DNA of 64,000 nt, taken from assembly GCF_047229345.1 (NCBI RefSeq), contig NZ_JBFTER010000003.1, forward strand, positions 25,574-89,573, in the 5' to 3' direction. The DNA is from Cellulomonas_A sp047229345. Lineage in GTDB: Bacteria; Actinomycetota; Actinomycetes; Actinomycetales; Cellulomonadaceae. Below the pieces are notes generated by a model. That model saw only the letters and a list, made by a program, of their open reading frames with translations, had not been told where the DNA came from and did not search any database. Position numbers and translations under genes: made by a program. Of this stretch, positions 32,810 through 42,269 are shown in pieces (position 1 is the stretch's first letter; each line of letters begins with the position of its first letter).

Positions 32810-33907
32810 TCAGTCGCGGTGCACGAGCACGAGGGCCCGGTCGTCGTTCTCGCCCGCGCGCACCTCGGCGAGCACGGCCTCCGCGCCGCCGCGCCGGGTC
32901 GCGAGGAGCTGCTCCGCGGCACCCATGAGGCGGTCGATACCGAGGTCGAGGTCGTAGCCGGGCATCTCGACGAGGCCGTCGGTGTACAGCAGCAGGACGT
33001 CGCCGTGGTCGAGCCGGCCCGAGCGCGCGGTGTAGGTGACGCCGCCGACGACCCCGAGCGCCGGGCTGCCGACCGTGTCGACGACGTCGATGCGCCCCGA
33101 GCCCGCGTGCAGGTGCACCGCGGGCGGGTGCCCCGCCGACGAGATCCAGTACTCGCCCGTGCCCAGGTGGACCGCGACGTGCACCGCGGTCGCGAACCCC
33201 TCCTCCCACGCCTGGGAGAGCAGGTACTCGTTGGCCGCCGCGAGGAACTCGGTCCGCGGCATCGAGCCGAGCAGCCCCCCGAACGCGCCGGACAGCAGCA
33301 GCGAGCGCACCCCCGCGTCCTGCCCCTTGCCCGAGACGTCGACGAGCACCATCTCGAGCTGGTCGCCGCGCTCACGCTTCGTCGCGACCATGAAGTCCCC
33401 GGAGAACGCCTCGGCGTGCGCCGACCGGAGCGCGGTGTCGACGCGCCAGCCCGGCGGGAGCGGCGGGATGCGGCCGTGCGCCGCGAGGCGGTCACGCAGG
33501 TCGACGAGCATGAGCTCCCCGGGCGCACCCTGGAGGCCGAGCCGCGCACGGGCCCGCGCGAACGAGAGCACCGCGACGACGGAGATCGCGAGCACCACGA
33601 GCACCCCGGGGACGAGGGTCCGGAGACCGATCGACCGCAGCAGCACGATCTCCACGAGGACGAACCCGCACAGCACGACCATGCCGCCGAAGCGCAGCAG
33701 GAACGCGCCCACGAGCAGGAGCAGGAGGAACGTCGCGGGCGGCACCCACTCGGGGAACGCGAGCGCGCCGAGCACGATGAGGACGCTCAGCCCGGTGAGC
33801 GCCGCGGTCAGGACGACCTGGGACTGCAGCCCGAGGCGCCGTTGCCGTGCCGCGACCCGGGCGCGCACGGACGCGCGGCCCCGCCTGGGGACCCCCGATG
33901 TCGTCAC
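32810..33907 (-). CDS. membrane-bound PP2C/SpoIIE-type serine phosphatase
   Basis: The 365-aa protein has about four to five membrane spans in residues 22-125, then a cytoplasmic PPM/SpoIIE phosphatase domain. Metal-binding motifs are SGDF (near 178), VDVSGKGQDA (near 197), LYTDGLVE (near 303) and NDDRALVLV near the C-terminus. Such phosphatases act on anti-anti-sigma factors. No kinase or STAS partner gene is nearby. The chosen GTG lies 6 nt after a TACCCT -10-like box and has no ribosome site, consistent with a leaderless mRNA. It precedes the ATL gene in one unit. Confidence 0.85.
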   Translation of the reverse strand: MTTSGVPRRGRASVRARVAARQRRLGLQSQVVLTAALTGLSVLIVLGALAFPEWVPPATFLLLLLVGAFLLRFGGMVVLCGFVLVEIVLLRSIGLRTLVPGVLVVLAISVVAVLSFARARARLGLQGAPGELMLVDLRDRLAAHGRIPPLPPGWRVDTALRSAHAEAFSGDFMVATKRERGDQLEMVLVDVSGKGQDAGVRSLLLSGAFGGLLGSMPRTEFLAAANEYLLSQAWEEGFATAVHVAVHLGTGEYWISSAGHPPAVHLHAGSGRIDVVDTVGSPALGVVGGVTYTARSGRLDHGDVLLLYTDGLVEMPGYDLDLGIDRLMGAAEQLLATRRGGAEAVLAEVRAGENDDRALVLVHRD

Positions 33908-33913
33908 GTCGTG

Positions 33914-33919
33914 AGGGTA
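33914..33919 (-). promoter_or_regulatory. -10 box of leaderless phosphatase-ATL transcript
   Basis: TACCCT on the minus strand ends 6 nt before the GTG start. Confidence 0.5.
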
Positions 33920-34001
33920 TCCAGGGCGCGGGGCCGGGGACAGGCGGACGCGGCCGGAAATGCACGTGACCTGCGCCGCCGCGGCGCCCGAGGATGGCGC
34001 C

Positions 34002-35267
34002 ATGACGTCTGCTCCCGCCGGTTACCGTGTCGTCGAGGTCCCCGAGTCGCGCAAGGACGAGCTCCTCGAGGTCGACCACCTCGCGTTCGCGTTCGAGCCC
34101 GACGCGGAGACGTCCGCGCAGGTCCCGATGACGCTCGAGTGGGACCGGACCGTCGGCGTCGAGGCACCCGACGGGACGCTCGCGGCAGTGCACGGCTCGT
34201 TCCGCCTCGTGCTGCCCGTGCCGGGCGGCTCGGTGCCGTGCGCGGGCCTGACCTGGGTCGGCACGCGGCCGGACCAGCGCCGGCGCGGGCTGCTGTCCAC
34301 GATGATCGACGCCCACTTCGCGCGGTCGCTGGCCCGTGGCGAGCCGGTGTCCGCGCTCTACGCGGCGGAGTCGGCGATCTACGGCCGGTTCGGCTACGGC
34401 AGCGCCGCCCAGAACGTCCGGATGACCGTCCCGCGCGGCGCCGCGCTGCGTCCCGTGCCGGGCTCGGACGCCCTGGGCGTGCGGTACGAGAAGCTCGACC
34501 CGGACGTGCACGGACCGCTCGTCCAGCGCGTGCACGTCGCTGCGGGCGCGGGCCGGCCGGGCTGGATCACGCGCGACACCGACGCCCTGCGGAGCAAGCA
34601 CCTGGCCGACCCGCCCGCGTGGCGCGACGGCGCCGAGCCGCTGCGCGTGGTGACGGTCCTCGACGGCGACGAGCCCCGCGGCTACGCGCTCCTGCGCCGC
34701 AAGGAGGTGGGGACGGACGGTCAGCCCGCGATGGTCGTGCGGATGCACGACCTCGCGGCGCTCGACGCGGCCGCCGCGCACCGCCTGTGGTCGGTCGTGC
34801 TCGACCTCGACCTGACCTCGGTCGTCGAGACCCCGATGCTCGCCGTGGACGACGCGCTCGTGCAGCTGCTCCTCGACCCGCGCGGCCCGCGCCCGCGCGT
34901 CGCCGACAACCTGTGGCTGCGCGTCCTCGACGTGCGTGCGGCCCTCGCCGCCCGCCGGTGGAGCGCGCCGGTCGACGTCGTGCTCGACGTGCAGGACGCG
35001 CGGCTGCCCGCGAACGCCGGACGGTGGCGCGTCACGACCGGCGAGCCCGGCGCCGACGGCACGTGGGACGCACGCGTCGAGCCGACGCACGACCCGGCCG
35101 ACGTCGCGCTCGACGTGCGCGAGCTCGGGGCCGTCTACCTCGGCGGCCGCTCGCTCGGCGCGCTCGGCCGGGCCGGGCTGGTCACCGAGCTCGTGCCCGG
35201 GACGCTGCACCGGGCGTCCGCAGCCTTCGGGTGGCCGCTCGCCCCGGTGTGCAGCTGGGCGTTCTGA
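34002..35267 (+). CDS. Eis-like GNAT N-acetyltransferase
   Basis: The 421-aa protein has the three-part Eis architecture: two GNAT folds and a C-terminal sterol-carrier-like domain ending in an aromatic residue (CSWAF). The acetyl-CoA loop is VGTRPDQRRRGLLSTMI at about residues 86-102. SALYAAESAIYGRFGYG (near 120) is a strong marker. Mycobacterial Eis acetylates aminoglycosides and host proteins; substrates of environmental relatives are unknown. Start: ATG, 6 nt after GAGGAT, which may be a -10 or ribosome site. It is divergent from the phosphatase gene. Confidence 0.85.
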   Translation: MTSAPAGYRVVEVPESRKDELLEVDHLAFAFEPDAETSAQVPMTLEWDRTVGVEAPDGTLAAVHGSFRLVLPVPGGSVPCAGLTWVGTRPDQRRRGLLSTMIDAHFARSLARGEPVSALYAAESAIYGRFGYGSAAQNVRMTVPRGAALRPVPGSDALGVRYEKLDPDVHGPLVQRVHVAAGAGRPGWITRDTDALRSKHLADPPAWRDGAEPLRVVTVLDGDEPRGYALLRRKEVGTDGQPAMVVRMHDLAALDAAAAHRLWSVVLDLDLTSVVETPMLAVDDALVQLLLDPRGPRPRVADNLWLRVLDVRAALAARRWSAPVDVVLDVQDARLPANAGRWRVTTGEPGADGTWDARVEPTHDPADVALDVRELGAVYLGGRSLGALGRAGLVTELVPGTLHRASAAFGWPLAPVCSWAF

Positions 35268-35272
35268 CGCGG

Positions 35273-35303
35273 GGTCCGTCGGCGGCGGGTGGACCGCCGG
35301 ACC
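35273..35303. terminator. imperfect hairpin between convergent genes
   Basis: GGTCCG(TC)GGCGG can pair with CCGCCGGACC across a short loop, 6 nt after the GNAT stop. Pairing is imperfect. Confidence 0.35.
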
Positions 35304-35325
35304 GGGCGGGCGGGGCGCCCGGGGG

Positions 35326-35775
35326 TCAGCGACCGGCCTCGTAGGCGGTCAGCAGGTCGATCCGGCGCTGGTGGCGCGGGTCGCCGCTGAACGGCTCGGC
35401 GACGAAGGCCTCGACGAGCGCGACGGCGTCGTCGACCGAGTGCTGACGCGCGCCGATCGCGATGACGTTCGCGTCGTTGTGCTGCCGGCCGAGCTTCGCC
35501 GTCTCGGTGCTCCAGGCGAGGACGGCACGGACGCCGGGCACCTTGTTCGCGGCGATCTGCTCGCCGTTGCCGGACCCGCCGATCACGATGCCGAGCGAGC
35601 CGGGCTCGGCGACGACGGCCTCGCCCGCCGCGAAGCACACCGGCGGGTAGTCGTCCTGCGCGTCGTACTCGTGCGCGCCGTGGTCCACGACCTCGTGCCC
35701 CGCGGCCCGCAGGTGCTCGGTGAGGGCGGACTTGAGCTCGAAACCGGCGTGGTCGGCGGCGACGTGGATGCGCAT
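35326..35775 (-). CDS. rpiB: ribose-5-phosphate isomerase B
   Basis: The 149-aa enzyme interconverts ribose-5-phosphate and ribulose-5-phosphate. MRIHVAADHAGFELK at the N-terminus, VIGGSGNGEQIAANKVPGVRA in parts near 64-84, and HNDANVIAIGAR near 99 are the RpiB/LacAB signature. The GSGNGE form, with Ser where many bacterial RpiB have Cys, is the actinobacterial type. Start: ATG 6 nt after a CAGAAT -10-like box. It is divergent from the M13 peptidase gene. Confidence 0.94.
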   Translation of the reverse strand: MRIHVAADHAGFELKSALTEHLRAAGHEVVDHGAHEYDAQDDYPPVCFAAGEAVVAEPGSLGIVIGGSGNGEQIAANKVPGVRAVLAWSTETAKLGRQHNDANVIAIGARQHSVDDAVALVEAFVAEPFSGDPRHQRRIDLLTAYEAGR

Positions 35776-35781
35776 GGGCCG

Positions 35782-35787
35782 ATTCTG
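35782..35787 (-). promoter_or_regulatory. -10 box of leaderless rpiB transcript
   Basis: CAGAAT on the minus strand ends 6 nt before the rpiB ATG. Confidence 0.4.
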
Positions 35788-35979
35788 CCGCATCCCGGAC
35801 CGGCCGCGCGGAGCCGTCCGGGGCACGCCCCGCGGGGCACCCGCCGGCCGCCCACCACCCGCTGCACGCCTCCAGCGAACACCGCCGCGCGGCCCCTCGC
35901 GCGCGAGCACGCCGCGCCTACGCTGGGTGCGCCCGCACGAGGAGAGCTCGTGGGACGCCCGAGGAGAGCGAGAGAACGC

Positions 35980-37965
35980 ATGGCACGCAGCGGCATCGAC
36001 CTGACCGCGCTCGACACCGACGTCCGTCCCCAGGACGACCTCTACGCGCACGTCAACGGCCGGTGGGTCGCGTCGCACGAGATCCCCGCGGACCGGGCGA
36101 CCGACGGTGCGTTCCGTGCGCTGCACGACCGCGCGGAGGAGCAGGTCCGGGTCATCATCGAGGAGGCCGCGGCGCGGGCGGCCGCCGGCGAGGGCGAGGG
36201 CGTCGAGGCGCAGGTCGGCGCCCTGTACGCGAGCTTCATGGACGAGGACCGGGTCGAGTCCGCCGGCGTCGAGCCGCTGCGCGCGGACCTCGCGCTCGTC
36301 GACGGCGCGACCTCCGCGGCCGAGCTCACGCAGGCCCTCGGCGCGCTCCAGCGGACGGGCGGCGCGGGCGCGGTCGGCTTCTGGGTCGACAACGACGCGA
36401 AGGACCCGACGCGGTACGTCGTCTACCTCGTGCAGTCGGGCCTCGGGCTGCCCGACGAGTCGTACTACCGCGACGCGCAGTACGCCGAGCTGCTCACGGC
36501 CTACCGGCCCCACGTCGCCCGGATGCTGCGCCTCGGGGGCGCGGTGGCCGACGCCGAGCGGGCCGACGAGCTCGCGGGCCGGGTCGTCGCGCTCGAGACG
36601 CAGCTCGCCGCCGGGCACTGGGACGTCGTCAAGGACCGTGACGCGGACCTGACCTACAACCCGACGACGCTCGACGCGCTCGCGGCGTCGGCCCCCGGGT
36701 TCGACTGGCACGCGTGGGCCCGTGCGCTCGGCGCGCCCGAGGCCGCGATGGAGCAGCTCGTGGTGCGCGAGCCGTCGTTCGCCGAGGCGTTCGCGCGCCT
36801 GTGGACCGAGCTGCCGCTCGAGGACTGGAAGGCGTGGCTGGCCTACCACCTCGTCTCCGCCCGCGCGCCGTACCTCCCGGCGGAGCTCGTCGAGGCCAAC
36901 TTCGACTTCTACGGCCGCACGCTGACCGGCGCCCAGGAGCTGCGGGACCGCTGGAAGCGCGGCGTCGCGCTCGTCCAGGCCGCCCTCGGCGAGGCCGTCG
37001 GCAAGGTCTACGTCGAGCGGCACTTCCCCGCGGAGCACAAGCAGCGCATGGAGGTCCTCGTCGGGCACCTCGTCGAGGCCTACCGCGAGTCGATCGGCGA
37101 GCTCGACTGGATGGGCGAGGAGACGCGGGTCAAGGCGCTCGCGAAGCTCGACGCGTTCACGCCCAAGATCGGCTTCCCGGCGCGGTGGCGCGACTACTCG
37201 GCGCTCGTGCTCGAGCCCGACGACCTGCTGGGGAACGTGCGGCGCGCCAACGCGTTCGAGCAGGACCGCGAGCTCGCGAAGATCGGGAAGCCGATCGACC
37301 GCGACGAGTGGTTCATGACGCCGCAGACCGTCAACGCGTACTACAACCCGGGCATGAACGAGATCGTGTTCCCGGCCGCGATCCTGCAGCCGCCGTTCTT
37401 CGACGCCGACGCCGACGACGCGGTGAACTTCGGCGGGATCGGCGCGGTCATCGGGCACGAGATCGGGCACGGCTTCGACGACCAGGGCTCGAAGTACGAC
37501 GGCGACGGCCGGCTCGAGGACTGGTGGACGGCCGAGGACCGCGCGGAGTTCGAGACGCGTGCGGCGGCGCTCGTCGCGCAGTACTCCGCGTTCTCCCCGG
37601 CGCAGCTGGGCGACGAGCACCGCGTGAACGGCGCCCTCACCGTGGGCGAGAACATCGGCGACCTCGGCGGGCTCACGATCGCGCTCAAGGCGTACCGGCT
37701 CGCGCTCGGCCGCCCGCTCGACGAGGCCCCGGTGATCGACGGGCTGACCGGCGTGCAGCGCGTGCTGCTCGGCTGGGCGCAGGTCTGGCAGACCAAGGCG
37801 CGCGACGAGGAGGCGGTCCGCCGCCTCGCCGTCGACCCGCACGCCCCCGCGGAGTTCCGCTGCAACGGGGTGCTGCGCAACCTCGACGAGTTCTACACGG
37901 CCTACGACGTGCAGCCCGGCGACGCGCTGTACCTCGCGCCCGAGGAGCGCGTGCGCATCTGGTGA
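35980..37965 (+). CDS. M13-family zinc metalloendopeptidase (neprilysin/PepO-like)
   Basis: The 661-aa protein is an M13 peptidase. Zinc ligands are in HEIGH at residues 493-497 and the glutamate in GENIGDLGG (E557). NAYYNPGMNEIVFPAAIL (near 450) is the substrate-binding NAY/F motif, and the protein ends VRIW as in the family. There is no signal peptide, so unlike animal neprilysins it is cytoplasmic, as PepO. Start: ATG after GAGAGCGAGAGA. Upstream region 35788-35979 shows no gene; TACGCT at 35919-35924 could be its -10. Confidence 0.94.
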   Translation: MARSGIDLTALDTDVRPQDDLYAHVNGRWVASHEIPADRATDGAFRALHDRAEEQVRVIIEEAAARAAAGEGEGVEAQVGALYASFMDEDRVESAGVEPLRADLALVDGATSAAELTQALGALQRTGGAGAVGFWVDNDAKDPTRYVVYLVQSGLGLPDESYYRDAQYAELLTAYRPHVARMLRLGGAVADAERADELAGRVVALETQLAAGHWDVVKDRDADLTYNPTTLDALAASAPGFDWHAWARALGAPEAAMEQLVVREPSFAEAFARLWTELPLEDWKAWLAYHLVSARAPYLPAELVEANFDFYGRTLTGAQELRDRWKRGVALVQAALGEAVGKVYVERHFPAEHKQRMEVLVGHLVEAYRESIGELDWMGEETRVKALAKLDAFTPKIGFPARWRDYSALVLEPDDLLGNVRRANAFEQDRELAKIGKPIDRDEWFMTPQTVNAYYNPGMNEIVFPAAILQPPFFDADADDAVNFGGIGAVIGHEIGHGFDDQGSKYDGDGRLEDWWTAEDRAEFETRAAALVAQYSAFSPAQLGDEHRVNGALTVGENIGDLGGLTIALKAYRLALGRPLDEAPVIDGLTGVQRVLLGWAQVWQTKARDEEAVRRLAVDPHAPAEFRCNGVLRNLDEFYTAYDVQPGDALYLAPEERVRIW

Positions 37966-37969
37966 CCGG

Positions 37970-38009
37970 ACGAGCCGGGCCCGCGCGGTGACGCACGGGC
38001 CCGGCTCGT
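37970..38009 (+). terminator. terminator of M13 peptidase gene
   Basis: A perfect 14-bp stem (37970-37983 / 37996-38009) with a 12-nt loop begins 5 nt after the stop. It runs straight into the heptamer repeat. Confidence 0.75.
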
Positions 38010-38048
38010 GCTGCGTGCTGCGTGCTGCGTGCTGCGTGCTGCGTGCTG
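38007..38048. repeat. tandem heptanucleotide repeat, six perfect copies
   Basis: CGTGCTG occurs six times without error, followed by a partial CG. It lies between convergent genes: the terminator arm of the M13 gene on one side and the stop codon of the 38.1-kb membrane protein 3 nt away on the other. It is noncoding. Confidence 0.95.
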
Positions 38049-38050
38049 CG

Positions 38051-38626
38051 TCAGCCGATGGCGACGAGCTCCGCCCGCGCGAGCCGGAACCCCGTGCCGG
38101 TCGCGTCCTCGACGCACGTCACGCCGTTCGTCGCGCTCGTGCAGGTCCACCCGCCGACCGTCGACGTCGACCCGTACTCGAGCACGGGGACGTCCGGCGC
38201 TGCCTTCGCCGGGGCCGGACCGTCGACGCACGGGGTGTCGACCCCCTCCGCGCCGGCGACCACCACGTGCCCGATCGTCCCCGTGCACGCCTCGGCGCCC
38301 GGCGGGACGAACGTCTTGTCCGCGATGGTGCAGGTCACGCCGTCGTCGGACATCGTGCAGGCGATGTTCCGCAGCTGCGTCGTGAAGGACGCCAGGCCGG
38401 CGCCGGTCGCCGTCGGGGTCGGTGTCGGTGTCGACGCCTGACCCGACGCCGATGCCGACGGTGCCGGGTCGACGTCCGACCCGGCGTCACCCGGGCCCGT
38501 GCCGCGCAGCGCGCCGCTCAGGACGACCGCGGCGACCACGACCAGGGCGAGCACGAGCACGAGGTCCACCAGCAGGAACGCCCTCATCCCCCGGCTCAGC
38601 CCCGCCATGCGTGACGACAGACCCAC
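38051..38626 (-). CDS. membrane-anchored protein with paired-cysteine repeats
   Basis: The 191-aa protein has one N-terminal membrane span (FLLVDLVLVLALVVVAAVVL, about residues 17-36), a Ser/Thr/Pro linker, and an exported domain. Two similar cysteine motifs are visible: ACTMSDDGVTCTI near residue 89 and WTCTSATNGVTCVEDATGTGF near 159, each a Cys pair around GVTC. A second pair sits in EACTG and TPCVDG. This suggests disulfide-stabilised extracellular repeats. No function is known to me. Start: GTG after AAGGG; an ATG seven codons on is possible. The last bases border the heptamer repeat. Confidence 0.75.
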   Translation of the reverse strand: MGLSSRMAGLSRGMRAFLLVDLVLVLALVVVAAVVLSGALRGTGPGDAGSDVDPAPSASASGQASTPTPTPTATGAGLASFTTQLRNIACTMSDDGVTCTIADKTFVPPGAEACTGTIGHVVVAGAEGVDTPCVDGPAPAKAAPDVPVLEYGSTSTVGGWTCTSATNGVTCVEDATGTGFRLARAELVAIG

Positions 38627-38698
38627 CTCGCGCCCTTCCGTCGACCGTGCGTGCGGCGCCCAGCATCACACGTGCCGGGCGTGCTGCTCCACACGGGT

Positions 38699-38737
38699 GA
38701 CCCCGCGCACCCGCTGGTCGGGCGCGTGCGCGGGGTC
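38699..38737 (-). terminator. terminator of the Rv2466c-like gene
   Basis: A perfect 12-bp stem (38699-38710 / 38726-38737) with a 15-nt loop lies 61 nt past the stop of the gene that ends at 38799. Confidence 0.55.
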
Positions 38738-38798
38738 GGGTCCCGCGGCGCGGGCGGGCGGGAAGGGCGCGGCGCGGGGGTGGCGCCGGCATGACCCG

Positions 38799-39461
38799 TC
38801 AGTCGAAGACGGGCCCCTGCGTCCGGGTGCGCTTGATCTCGTAGAAGCCCGGCACGCTGGTCACGAGCACGAAGCCGTCGAAGAGCCGGCCGGCGGCCTC
38901 GCCCTTGGGCGCCGGGGTCATGACCGGGCCGAAGAACGCGGTCCCGTCGATCGCGACGACGGGCGTGCCGACCTCGTCGCCCACGAGGTCGATCGCGCGC
39001 TGGTGCGACGCCCGCAGCTGCTCGTCGTAGGCGTCGGTGGAGCCGGCCTCGGCGAGCTCCGCGGGCAGGCCGACCTCGGCGAGGGACTCCGCGATGATCG
39101 CGGCGGTGTCACGCCGGCCGCCCGGGTGCCGGCGCGTGCCCAGCGCGTCGTACAGCGGTCGCAGCACCTGCGGACCGTGCTGCTCCGCCGCCGCGACGAG
39201 CACACGGACCGCGGCCCACGACTCGTCCATCAGCGTCCGGTAGCTCTCCGGCAGGTCCCGGCCCTCGTTCAGCACGGACAGGCTCATGACGTGCCAGCGG
39301 ACGTCGACGTCGCGGACCTGCTCGACCTCGACCATCCAGCGCGACGTCATCCACGCCCACGGGCAGGCCGGGTCGAACCAGAAGTCCACGGTCGTGCGGG
39401 TCGCCCCGTCGGCGGCCGTCGCGGCGGTCTCGGTCGCGGTGGTCTCGGCGGTCTGCGGCAC
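38799..39461 (-). CDS. DsbA-family oxidoreductase, Rv2466c-like (mycothiol-dependent nitroreductase family)
   Basis: The 220-aa protein has a thioredoxin/DsbA fold with DFWFDPACPWAWMTSRW near residue 27, HVMSLSVLNEGRDLPESYR near 56 and a C-terminal FYEIKRTRTQGPVFD. These match mycobacterial Rv2466c, a mycothiol-dependent nitroreductase. The active site here is CPWA: the resolving cysteine of the CPWC motif is Ala, so the protein would work by a monothiol mechanism, for instance through mixed disulfide with mycothiol. Start: GTG after GAGGAG. It is divergent from pepN, as in mycobacteria. Confidence 0.88.
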   Translation of the reverse strand: MPQTAETTATETAATAADGATRTTVDFWFDPACPWAWMTSRWMVEVEQVRDVDVRWHVMSLSVLNEGRDLPESYRTLMDESWAAVRVLVAAAEQHGPQVLRPLYDALGTRRHPGGRRDTAAIIAESLAEVGLPAELAEAGSTDAYDEQLRASHQRAIDLVGDEVGTPVVAIDGTAFFGPVMTPAPKGEAAGRLFDGFVLVTSVPGFYEIKRTRTQGPVFD

Positions 39462-39580
39462 GTCGTCTCCTCGTGGTCGGATCAGGTTCTTCGGGGCAAC
39501 CACATCATCCGCGCGGACATTCCGCCCGTGAAATGATCGGGTCGGCCACGAGCCACCCCGCGCCCCGAAGGAGACACCGC

Positions 39581-42202
<2,622 letters not shown>

Positions 42203-42212
42203 CCACCCCGCA

Positions 42213-42254
42213 CGACGACGGCCCGGCCCCTGCGTGGGGACCGGGCCGTCGTCG
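42213..42254. terminator. bidirectional terminator between pepN and malQ
   Basis: An 18-bp stem with one bulged A (42213-42230 / 42236-42254) and loop TGCGT lies between the two convergent genes. Confidence 0.8.
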
Positions 42255-42269
42255 TCGGTGCGTGCGTCG

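Noticed and set aside
35919..35924. TACGCT as a firm -10 for the M13 peptidase gene
   Set aside because: No acceptable -35 and the spacing to the start (55 nt) is not informative; kept only as a remark.
38007..38048. Heptamer array as a CRISPR remnant
   Set aside because: Units are contiguous 7-mers with no spacers and no cas genes nearby.
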